Shown here: piece by piece, positions 1 to 9,859 of the stretch
Numbering within the stretch: position 1 is the first letter of the stretch
Layout of the letters: each line of letters starts with the position of its first letter
Assembly: GCA_045837725.1 (NCBI GenBank)
Contig: JBEWZL010000039.1
Span: forward strand, 1-28,355
Length of the DNA stretch: 28,355 bases
Reading direction: 5' to 3'
From: Vermamoeba vermiformis
Lineage: Eukaryota; Tubulinea; Echinamoebida
The notes under the pieces: generated by a model
Database searches by the model: none
The model's input: the letters and a program-made list of their open reading frames with translations, nothing else
What the model was told of the DNA's origin: nothing
Translations under genes and position numbers: made by a program

Positions 1-889
1 CCTATTACGTAATGCAACCTACGCTTGATCTCCTTTTCGACGCGGATTTCTTTTGTGTCTTCGTCGAGTCGAGCCTGAAGGAGCTCGATATTCTTTAAAA
101 TTATACACTCAGACTCTCTCCACGAGATAATATCACGCTCCGCTCTTTTGATGTTCTCGTGGAAAGTTCTAGTCCCGCTCGCATCCAAGATCTGTCGAGC
201 CAGTTGCTGAGGTTTGAGAAACGGCAACTGGACAACAGAATTTTGATAAACAATAAAGCTAGGGTCATCTACGTCTAGATTTATGTCGGATAAGAACCGT
301 TTTATATCTAACTCAAGCAAGTTAGTACCTTCCGAGGTGCGCGATCAACTTGCCTTTTTTTGTCTTTGTCTTGCCATTAAGCTGATGAAGTACCGCGGTG
401 CTCTTTTCGTCACTGTTTATCATATCTTATCAGTATCAAACGTATTATAAGCGTCCTTCCTTACCAAATAACTTTTGTTAAAAGCTGGTATTGTCGATCC
501 GGATAACCTGGGACTAGCTGACGCGAGTTATCAAAGGTAAGAATAACCTGCGATATAATTAGGCTATTTCTATTGAGAAATGAAATCCCCATGCTTACAT
601 AACACGTCCGAACGTTGTTTGAAGCCAGTACGTTCTTGAGGATCAAGTCTGACTCAGCTTGAACTCGAAGCTTTGAGACCGGACTGCATAAAGAGAAGGA
701 TATAGCATCGAGTAGGTTCGATTTGCCTTATAAAGAATGTTAAGAGAAATCACCAAGACTCGTGTAACGACATTCTTGCTTACCAAATCCGTTCGGGCCT
801 GTAATGCAGTTCATGCCTTGAGGAAGAAAAGTGACTTCTTGCTCGCGAAAGGACTTGAAGTTGGACACTTGAACTCGAGTTAACAGCAT
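1..889 (-). CDS. SMC-family ATPase, N-terminal part (runs off left edge)
   Basis: SMC proteins are ATPases of cohesin, condensin and related chromosome complexes. Exons by splice reading: 784-889, 599-726, 465-547, 354-412, and 1-307 continuing out of the window. The protein starts MLLTRVQVSNFKSFREQ, followed by Walker A GPNGFGKS (split by intron 1) and LLDAISFSL. Next comes a strand ending LTFDNSRQ, then LNGKTKTKKDIKRFLSDINL, a Q-loop region with IVYQNSVVQ, and LKPQQLARQILDASGTRTF, the usual SMC landmark before the coiled coil. After that the sequence is charged and helical, as expected for the coiled-coil start. The ATG at 889 fits the family start. The last intron seen (308-353, 46 nt) begins with GC, not GT. 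It has an exact TACTAAC branch site and restores the SMC frame. The match is clear at family level, but the Q-loop segment (YQNSVVQLPF) is unlike standard SMC1-6, so I do not assign a subtype. The hinge and ATPase tail lie outside. Confidence 0.85.
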
Positions 890-1493
890 TGTGGTGTTTG
901 TCAAAAGTAGCAGCTCAGAACTGTTTTTACCGCGACAAATTTTTAAATTTGAAGTACTGTTTGATTTGAAAGCAGGCAATGAGGTATGCATATATGCGCC
1001 ACTATATTACAGTAGTTATTCGCACCATTGCTCGAGGAGAACGGGAGTGGATTCAGCCCGCGCAAAATTGGTAATTTAAAAATAAATAATTCAAAATATA
1101 GTAGATGACATGGTATTTACCGAGCACATTGCTTGTGATAATTGTTTAGCTTTTTGCGAGATTTGATCGGAGATGCGTTTTGAAGCAGCCTAACAAACGC
1201 TGTTTAAGACGAAACGAACTATGCGCGCGTGCTTTTGTGATGTGTTGTCTTGAATGGCATCTCCAAGCTTAATAATCTAGCAAGCTATGTTTGTTTTGGG
1301 TATGAAGCCGAGATGGCGCCATCCAAGGAGAAGGTACGGGTGCAAAGCGACGAATAGCTGCGCCACGTCCGTACATACTAATTACATGTCTTGTGGTCAC
1401 GATAAGAACTCTAGCCGTGAAAGGGCATGACCAAAAAAATCTTCTGCCGGCTGTAACTGTCATATTTTATCAACGAACGTTCGTAGGCAACAA
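890..1493. other. Intergenic region between divergent genes
   Basis: This spacer separates the starts of the minus-strand SMC gene and the plus-strand membrane-protein gene, so it should hold both promoters. I see no tRNA, repeat array or convincing extra gene. Short open frames here overlap on both strands and lack family resemblance. A 12-bp perfect palindrome, ACGAACGTTCGT, lies just upstream of the ATG at 1494, around 1471-1482. Confidence 0.5.
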
Positions 1494-2561
1494 ATGGCAG
1501 GACAAAAGTGGGACAATTTTCAAATTACTAAGCTGGGCTTATATACCTTGGCTTTGTACGCCATCTACAGACCAATTATCGGAACGTACCACTATTTGAG
1601 CCACGACTGGACTGTCCCGCATTATGAACACGAGCATACACACGAAATGTGCCATTTTTTTACGTATCAACTCGTGGGCTTAATGTTCTGGGTGGTTGCG
1701 CTCATCTTGCTCATCGTTTCAAACAAGTAAGTGCTGCACCAAAAAAATTAACAATAATATTTCTCAATACGCCTTCTTACGCCCAACATTATGGAGTATT
1801 TATTTTGCATTTCTTACAATTGTGACGTAATTACGAAGCGAAATTGAAAAAAAGATTTTGTTTTACGCACACGTGGCAGCCGCAACGGCCTATCGCTTCG
1901 TGCAATATGTTTCTTGTTGCCAAAGTCTAATTTCGCTTTATTACACGAGTCTTTACCTAATCAAGAAACTAATGTTTCGTTAAGGCATGCTCTGAATCAG
2001 CAATGGGCGATCCGATTCTTGGGCTTGCCAACTATTGGTCTGTTTATTATGACAATGGTTGTTTTTGGATTTATGTACAAGCACTACTACACTCACGATG
2101 AAGTTAGCTACGAGGCGACTCTCAGGTAAGCTCACCAAATTTTCGGATCGAGTCAGATTCGCACGTGTCTCTTCGACTTCATGATTTCATTCCTCAATAA
2201 TAATGCCTATATATTATTAACACTGTCACCTACTATTAGTGTATCGAACGGAATCTTCATCCTGGTAATTGTGCTCTCTGAAATATCGTGGTTAACCAAC
2301 GCCCTTCCACAGGTAAAAAATTTGTACTTGCTAGATTTATTTGCAAAACAAATATACTAATTATAGTATTATTATTATTAGGGTGCTCGATACATTGTTA
2401 ATTGGTTGTGGCTCACCTTCGTGTTTGCTGCCTCGCATGCGTACTTCTTCTATCACGTGCGCGAGTGGATGGATGCGCTTTTGACCGCGGTACCTGCTGC
2501 TTTATTAGGTTATGGCTTATATAATTTGAGAGTTATCTCTAAGAACGCCAAGATCCAGTAA
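1494..2561 (+). CDS. Multipass membrane protein, unknown family
   Basis: Four exons: 1494-1726, then 1985-2125 or 1880-2125, 2240-2312, and 2382-2561. Either acceptor for exon 2 keeps frame, giving about 208 or 243 residues. The start MAGQKWDN at 1494 is the first ATG of the frame. About six hydrophobic stretches follow: LGLYTLALYAIYRPII, LMFWVVALILLIVSN, LGLPTIGLFIMTMVVFGF, GIFILVIVLSEISW, WLWLTFVFAASHAYFF and LLTAVPAALLGYGLY. A His-rich loop (YEHEHTHEMCH) lies between the first two. The protein ends KNAKIQ. I do not recognise the family. A likely poly(A) signal, AATAAA, follows near 2605. It is convergent with the small SPT-subunit gene. Confidence 0.6.
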
Positions 2562-2756
2562 AGGACTGGCTCTCTTGTCCAAGATCGGCTTGTAATTATA
2601 AAAAAATAAATATTATTATAATACCTTTGTTTAATTATTATTACGTACTGTTATATTGTGCGATCAATGATCATCTGTCACATCTGGCTCGGTATGATTG
2701 ACGTGAAACAAAACGGGAAAAAACGAAAAGTAAATTACAATTTATTAAAAATACAT

Positions 2757-3143
2757 CTATTCTACAATAGCTACATAAAGGCGATAGAGGAAGAAAGCGA
2801 TCGTGAAAAATTGACCCAGATCTGCGGAAAACGAAAAACGTCAGTTAGAAATTAATTACCGTTGGAATTTGAAACAAAGTGAATAAATATACGCCCGATC
2901 GATAATATTGATATTACATGTTATAGATTAATATAGTAAGCTCGGGGAATTTGATTACTAAAAAATGGATCTGATCAAACCGATTTTTCATTACAATTTG
3001 TTTCAGAGCCTTGATCTAGATTGTCATATATGTTACTTACAGATAATAAGCTTTTCCCAAGTTTGCAACATGCCCAAACCGGTCACTAATTCATACTGCA
3101 TCTTCTTCAATTTGAAGTAGTTGGATACTTGTTGGATCATCAT
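2757..3143 (-). CDS. Small subunit of serine palmitoyltransferase (ssSPT-like), 55 aa
   Basis: A tiny two-exon gene: exon 1 at 3041-3143 and exon 2 at 2757-2821, joined by a GTAAGT...CGCAG intron (2822-3040) that splits a Tyr codon. The protein starts MMIQQVSNYF, has the core YELVTGLGMLQTWEK, then a single hydrophobic segment FFTIAFFLYRLYVAIV, and stops after Glu55. Animal and plant ssSPT proteins are 55-80 residues long with the same layout: an aromatic/basic head, a motif like YxLVTALYMLxPWE, then a membrane span. They bind the LCB1/LCB2 heterodimer in the ER and stimulate the first step of sphingolipid synthesis (serine plus acyl-CoA to 3-ketosphinganine). The second ATG (3140) could also serve as the start. 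The gene is divergent from listerin, with 135 bp between the two starts. The assignment rests on motif and size, without a database search. Confidence 0.75.
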
Positions 3144-3278
3144 CTTGGCAGTCTGCTATTAATAGTATGTGTTGGTGATCTAATACGCCAAAGATAAGCT
3201 GGCTTGTTGCTCTTCGGGCGGTCAAAAGAAAGATAATTTTGCAACAAACAATTTTTTTCATTTAACAAACTGATCAAC

Positions 3279-6200
3279 ATGAGCAAAAAGTCAAAGGCAT
3301 CTAGCAGGTATGCAATATAGCACCCGAAAAGTTAATACAGCAGTTTCCCCTAGTCAAACGCAGATCGAGCAGTTTTCTGACTGATCTTATTTTAGTCAAG
3401 CCCAAGCGCTTGTCGGTGGTGGATTTGTCGGATTTGGTTCATTTGATCCAAGTTTATACACCGTAAGTCATTTTTATTGTCAGCCAGTTCTATTTAATTA
3501 TTTTTCTCAACTTTTATGGATCTGTTCTTGCACTATTCGCGAAAATTAAAATAATTTTATACATTAATATTTAACGTATTTTTAACACGTGCAATGCATA
3601 GTCTATCGCTCCTGAGGTCCAAGTAATTTTTAAAAAGCTATCGAAAAAAGACTCTGTCACCGTATTGAAAGCTATCGATGAATTGAAAGCTGTATTCGAA
3701 AAATTAGAAGAAAAAGACTATGAGCCAATAGTGAACAGGTATGAACACTTTAAATCTTGCAAGGATCTTAATTTTTATCGATCACGAAACTATTGATCTG
3801 TTGCAGTGCGTGCAATATTAATCTTAATATTTAGATGGGCTCGAGAATTCGATACACTCGTTGAAGCGAATGATTGGAAGGTCCGAGAGGCCGCGCTTAA
3901 ATTACACAAAGTTTTGGTCACCAAAATTGGAAGGTACTCAGCTATTCTTAATAACAATTTATATTAGACTAGTAATAATAATATTTTTATTAGAGCGTTG
4001 GCACCTCATTTGAAGGTTTATATTCCAAGTTGGTTACTGGCTCATTTTGATCCCGAAGCTGAAGTTAGAACTGCAGCAAAGGCATCGTTTTTGGTAAGAC
4101 TATTGGCTAATATATATATTACGATTATATATATTAATACTATTATTATCATTATTAGGTTGCTTTGCCTGAAAAGAAGCATGCGGAGGCATTAAACTTC
4201 TGCAAGAAAGAAATACTCGAATTTATCAAAGAAAAGCTCAATCAGACCCCTCAAACTCTATGTAAGAATACATTTAATGAATTTTATTATTATAGACCAG
4301 TATTAATATATTATTTAAATCGAATAGCTGGTGAAGGTAAAGCTACCGACGCGTCGAATGAAAAGTACGAAAGAGTTGTTTCTGCGGCTGTCATGGTGTT
4401 GGGCCATTTAATTGGTAAGATTTAGCCAAATATTGCATAGATTTCACTACTGATATTAACGATGGTCAATTCAAGGGTCATTGACACCTGAACAAAATGC
4501 CAAAGTTGAAGACTACGATGAAATTCTCGATGAAAAAATTTGGAAGTTTTTGACTGCGAAACAAAATCGAATTAGAAGCGCAGCTTATTCAGTCTTAAAG
4601 TCATTGTGCACGAATTATCCTGGTACGTTACTTTGACACGTGTCAACAAAAAAATAACTTGACACCTTCGTCCTCGTCACTTCTAATCTGCCTCAATAGC
4701 GTTTATTGAAAAGAATTCAAAAAAGATTACGCCCGTCGTGATGGGCTTGTTGGGCGAGAAAGAGTCCTCGACGCACATTCAAATGTGGGACTTGGTGTTG
4801 AACTACATGAAAGTTTTTCCGCAGAGCTGGGAGCACACTGATTACAACCAAGTCGTGTTCCCTAAGCTCTGGGCTTTGTTGTCTTCGGGCGCTTATGGAT
4901 CCGTTGACCAGACTTACCCGTTCATGCTGCCTTTCTTGTCGCTAATCCCAAAAACAACAAAAATATACTCGGTAAGTTTCATTCATGAAAAAAGTAATAG
5001 CCGTCGGCTTTAAAGTTTATTTACCAAATTTGGAAATTTAAGTGATATTATGATATTGATTCTGAGTTTATTTTTAGGATGAGAAGTCGTTCAAGGATTT
5101 CTTGGACAATTTTTTCAATAACATGTGGAAGGGATTCGTGAAGAGCGAAAACATCAAGAAACACAATGAAAGTGTTGCGTTGAGCGCGTACATGGAATGC
5201 CTTGTCTTTGCGGTTGTTCGTGCCGGAGATTTCGGTGCATCTTTGCAAAGTCATTTGATTTCAACCCACTTCTTGCCTATAATCACTGGCTACTTGAAAT
5301 ACGAGGTACCTCTAATACCACTAATAATAACTACCTTGCATAGCTAATGATAATTTATTGCAGAAAGTTTTGTTTGAGTCATTGCCTAAGGCTATGGCGA
5401 CCTTCGTTATCGACCTCAAGAGCAAGTTGAAAGAAAATCAAGAACCAGTCAAAGAGATTTGGATGTCGCTCGATGGCAAGTCCAAGTTCCATTTGCATCT
5501 CAGAGGCGAAGAGGCACTGAGCACGGATTTTACCGCTCAAAAGATCTTTGCCGACCACTTGGCTTCATTTTTGGTGAAATTTCCCACGACTTATGCCTCA
5601 GAGGACCCAGTAAGTCAACCTTTTTTCAAATGAAGCAACGGACGGACCTTAATTTCGTGTTTAGACCTTCTTGCAGCTGTTGCAAAAGATCTTCAACTCG
5701 TTCAGTGAAATGTACAAAGCCCAGTCCGTTCCTGAAATGGCGTTGCTGTCTCAACTTGGAAACACTTTTGGCGTCGAAACCTTGAGTTTGAAGCCTGGTA
5801 CGGCCTATCATAGTGTTAAATATCATAGTACTAATTCTGATTTAATAGCCACTGTGTTCTACACAGGAGACTTGTTGACGCATTTGAAGCAAACATTGGA
5901 CGAACTTGCAAACGTCGATCGATCGGCAGCGCAGTACGGCGACAAATCGCAGTTGGTTCTGAATGTCTTGGACATCTCGTCGTCAGTTTTCTTACGCTCA
6001 ATCTTTGCCGAAGACGAGCGCAAGTCTCAATGGGACTCGTTGTTGTCGCTCTTATGCAGCTTCTCCGACTTGTCTTTTGTTCACTACATCTTGCACAAGG
6101 TACATACAATCATTCATTATTCTTCGACAAAAAATTTCCTCCCCAACTTTTGGGAGGATATTTCCTTTTATAGAAATGCTAATGGTTTTTTTCTTAGGTT

Positions 6201-9200
6201 TGCCAGCACAGCGAGAAGCTTGACTGGAGCTCACCAGCATTGAATACTTTGGCTTTGGACGTCGCCAAGAACTCTTACAGATTCACTACGGATCCGATGA
6301 GCGTAGAGCTGTTGAACTTGCTGATGACCGGAAACGGCCAATCATTGATCTCGAGGGAGGTCCTCGGCGACTTGGTGCGATTCTTGAACAAAGAGCTACA
6401 AGACTACATCAGAAAGAACCAACAAAAGCCCGAGCTGAACAACAACAACAAGTTCTTGTCGAGTGTTTTGGACGTGTTGCAACACTTCATTGATGCCTCG
6501 ACTTTATCCGCATTGAACGAACTCAAGATCGAGTCGTTGGCCTTGATCTTCGAAGGCAGTTTATTGACCCCGAGCTACACTAGCGAAGAAGATCGTTTGG
6601 CTAAAGTTCCATCGACAGTCCAAGAGCACGTGTTCAATAAGAAGTGCAAAGCTATTTGGACCCAAGCGCACAAAGCGATTGAGACTTTGGTCCAAAACAA
6701 CAGCGTCAAGAGCAAGTTGATCGAACCTATCTGCGGCAAAATTAAATTACTGATCGTTGATGCTGATATCAAGTACGTACTAATGCATTACCAAATAAGG
6801 CAAGTTTCTAACGGGTTCTATTTTTAGTATTCATGATTTGGTCAAAGCAGTCAATCAATTAGTGCAAAGTTTGTCGCAAGATTACAGGCACTTCGTGTTA
6901 GAGAACGTAATTTTCACTGAAGCAAACATCGTCGGAATGCACTCCGATGTCGTTCATGAATTAGACCTTGACACTCTCGCATGGAACGTTAGTGCCGGAG
7001 AATTGACCCAAAAACAGACTCAAAATAAGAACGCTGTCAATCAGTACCGACGAATCATCTCGTTCACTATCGAGTTGATTTCCTTATTAGGAAGTGACGA
7101 GATTCTCAACACGTGGCCGACACTCATCTACGAGCTTTTACTTGCTTCAGTTCTCAGCAAAGGCGAAGTCAAGGCTCATCCGAACAACTTGCACGACCAT
7201 GAGTTCGATGCTGCCGAATGGCTCGTATTCGCTAAACAGTTGCAATCTTTTGTGGATAGCACGTTGTTGCCGTTCATGAACGGTCACGTGGATCTGATGA
7301 ACACTCTCGTGACAGTTGGTTACTTGCGATGTGCGCAATATGGTGCTATGAACGGTCAAGCCTTGTTCAATCTGTTGAATATTGCCAAGGCCCATGTCAA
7401 CGCCGATTCTGTCGTTCATGAACACTTGATTTCCAAATTAGGTAAGTACTGATAAGAAGATACTTTCAGCGTGTGAGTACTCATGACTTTTTTTAGACAA
7501 AACAAACTTGGCGTCATTTGAGGCCTCAGCTCCGCTCTTCGAAAAAATCTCTGCCGAGAACGCAGAAAAACTCCGTCAATTCGTCTTTGGCTTGCCTGTG
7601 AGCACTATCGAAGCTATCGGTACGAAGCAATTTATTACCAAATATAGTGAACTAATTTCTGAATTTCAGTGGCACAAGAGTCGTACGCATTGGCCATTAA
7701 GTCTTTGTTGAATAAGTCGCACAAAGAGGCTCTATTCAAGATCAAATCGGCTCTCGAAAAGTACTGCATCGCCGAACCTAAAAATAGTCACGTGGCTTTG
7801 AGTGCCATCAAGTTCTACGATCACGTGTTGATTGCATTGTTCCGCGATGAATTGACCGAGAATGATTGGAGGTTTATTACCAATCATACTTTGATGCAAG
7901 TGTCACGTGTAAGTTGTTTCTTGCTGTATACCAGGCTCTTTTACTGACTTTTCCTAATTAGGTTAAGGTCTCTGTGGCGCAAGACTGGTCATTAATCTTT
8001 GCAGCCGTCAATCTGATCTTCAATTTGCACATGAATTACGCGAACAAATCTGACGCTCTTTGGACGAGTTTCAGCAACAAGGCTATGGAGTCTTTGTTCA
8101 ACGAGCTTTGCACACGTAAGTCTACTAGGAAAATTACTTTAAACGCGACGCCTTTTCCGTGTCTTTGAGTCTAATATTTTTCCGTTCAGTGAAACAAGAG
8201 CACTACAACATTGGTCAATTCACTTTGTTGAAACAATTGACGACCGTTATGCGACTTGTCATTCATAATGACGTGTTCATGAACGCCAATAAGGTAAGGG
8301 ACATCTCATATTCATTTCGTTGTTCCATATTTCTGATAATTTTCTTCAGGCACCTTTGTACAAACTGCTTTCGTTCCCTCATGTTGGCGTTCAAGCCACG
8401 AGCTATGTCTTGTTGGAACGAGCCATTAAGTACGGCCCAAAACAAGAAGCCGTCAAGCCCGCTCAAACTACAAAGCCTGACGATGGTACGTTAATTAAGC
8501 GTAAATTTTATTATGCAACAACTAACGGTGACAAATTGGTTTAGATTTCTCTGACAATGTTGATGTCCGTGGTATTTTGCCCGATGAGCTCAATCAGATC
8601 ATTCAAGATTCAGACTTTTATCACGACCAATCTGTCGCTGAGATTGATCACGTGCAGGTACGGAGACACTTCACGATGACACGTGTCAAAAGAATTCACG
8701 TCCCTCTAACTTATCTTTAGGAGTTCCATATGCGCCTTGGCATGATGTTGTCATGGGCTGTGTTCTTTGAACTTTTCAAGTCAAAGCCAGCCAATGAGAA
8801 GTCAGATCTGGGCACTTACTTGCGACGACAAGGCGTGGCTCACGAGTACTTGAAGTTCTTGTTCGCGAATATGGACGCTAAGATTGGCTTGCCTGATGCA
8901 AAGGAGCTGTTGACACTATTGTTGGAAGATATTAACGAAGACTATCATACTTATGTCAGCAAGGTACAGATCTAGAACTTGACACTTTGACACTCCAGAT
9001 TATATCTTGTTCTGACATTATGGCATATAGATTGGATCGTTCTTGTATCGACAAACTATCGGAGTACTTCCGGCGCTGGTGCGCACGTGGTGGACTGACT
9101 TGAGTGATCGAAATCTCGTAGCCATGGTTGACAAGTACACGAGCACGTACATCACTCCTGAGCTGTTGAAGAGCGAATACGACCTCATTGGCGAGTTCAG

Positions 9201-9774
9201 TACGAAAGCCAGCAGTGATTATTTTGGTGTGAAAGCTAGTCGAATGACAAACGAAGTCACCGCGACCTACGAGAAAGATGAAGTTAAATTGAGCAGTACG
9301 TAACTTTTCCTAATTTAGTAATGCTAAAAATAGACACTAACCGTCACCTAGTCGTGCTTAAAATACCCGCCAATTATCCTATTCGAAGCATAACTGTGGA
9401 AATGGTTCGTCGGATCGGCATCCAAGACGCGTTGTGGCGCAAATGGTTGCTGTCCATGACGACACTTCTGATGACCCAAGATGGCACTATTCTCGATGCA
9501 GTATTGTTATGGAAGCAGTATTTGGATCAACACTTTGAGGGAGTCGAGTGTTGTCCGATCTGTTACTCGATCTTCCATGCCTCGAACAATTCATTGCCCA
9601 CGATGAAGTGCAAGACTTGCAGAAACAAATTCCATCCTGCATGCATGGTAAGTCATTATTAATAGCCTTAATCTTGTTCATTACTTGATAGCTAACATTT
9701 TTTTTTTCTAGTTCAAATGGTTCAACACTTCGCACAAAAACGAATGTCCTTTGTGTAAAACACCGTTTAATTAG
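3279..9774 (+). CDS. LTN1: Listerin, RING E3 ubiquitin ligase of ribosome quality control
   Basis: Listerin binds 60S subunits carrying a stalled nascent chain and ubiquitinates that chain. I read 25 exons, all phase-consistent: 3279-3307, 3396-3462, 3602-3738, 3835-3933, 3994-4093, 4159-4261, 4328-4414, 4476-4622, 4700-4971, 5078-5305, 5364-5609, 5665-5797, 5849-6099, 6198-6772, 6828-7441, 7497-7619, 7670-7908, 7962-8115, 8190-8293, 8350-8485, 8545-8657, 8721-8963, 9031-9295, 9352-9647, 9712-9774. This gives 1607 residues, normal for the family. The N terminus ([29 protein letters not shown]) is the diagnostic listerin N-terminal HEAT region. A long helical-repeat body follows. The C terminus has the segment [10 protein letters not shown], then a variant RING (about residues 1556-1604) with CPIC, MKCKTC, FHPAC and CPLC ligands, ending TPFN. 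The gene appears intact, so the organism likely has an RQC pathway. Confidence 0.96.
4633..4646. promoter_or_regulatory. Perfect 14-bp palindrome TTGACACGTGTCAA (E-box/G-box type)
   Basis: Lies in the eighth intron of listerin. The 12-bp core TGACACGTGTCA recurs exactly at 8677-8688 (another listerin intron) and at 19971-19982 (an F-box intron). CACGTG cores are classic bHLH/bZIP sites, but an intronic repeat is equally possible. Confidence 0.5.
8677..8688. promoter_or_regulatory. Palindrome TGACACGTGTCA, second copy
   Basis: An exact repeat of the 12-bp core seen at 4634-4645, placed in the intron 8658-8720 of listerin. The next intron (8964-9030) carries two half-site-like TTGACAC/TTTGACAC units. 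Confidence 0.5.
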
Positions 9775-9859
9775 TGCTCGCCAATGTATTAAACTATCAT
9801 TAGCAAAAGATGTATTTGTTTTATTTTTATTTCAAATATTATCATGATATTTGATAAGC

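Noticed and set aside
308-353. Frameshift or decay in the SMC gene
   Set aside because: The frame break is fully explained by a GC-AG intron with a perfect branch site.
1269-1599. Overlapping short frames on both strands before the first membrane-protein gene
   Set aside because: There is no homology sense in any of them and no in-phase splice to the neighbouring genes.
2658-2855. 65-codon plus-strand frame
   Set aside because: It is antisense to the second exon of the small SPT-subunit gene and shows no family features.
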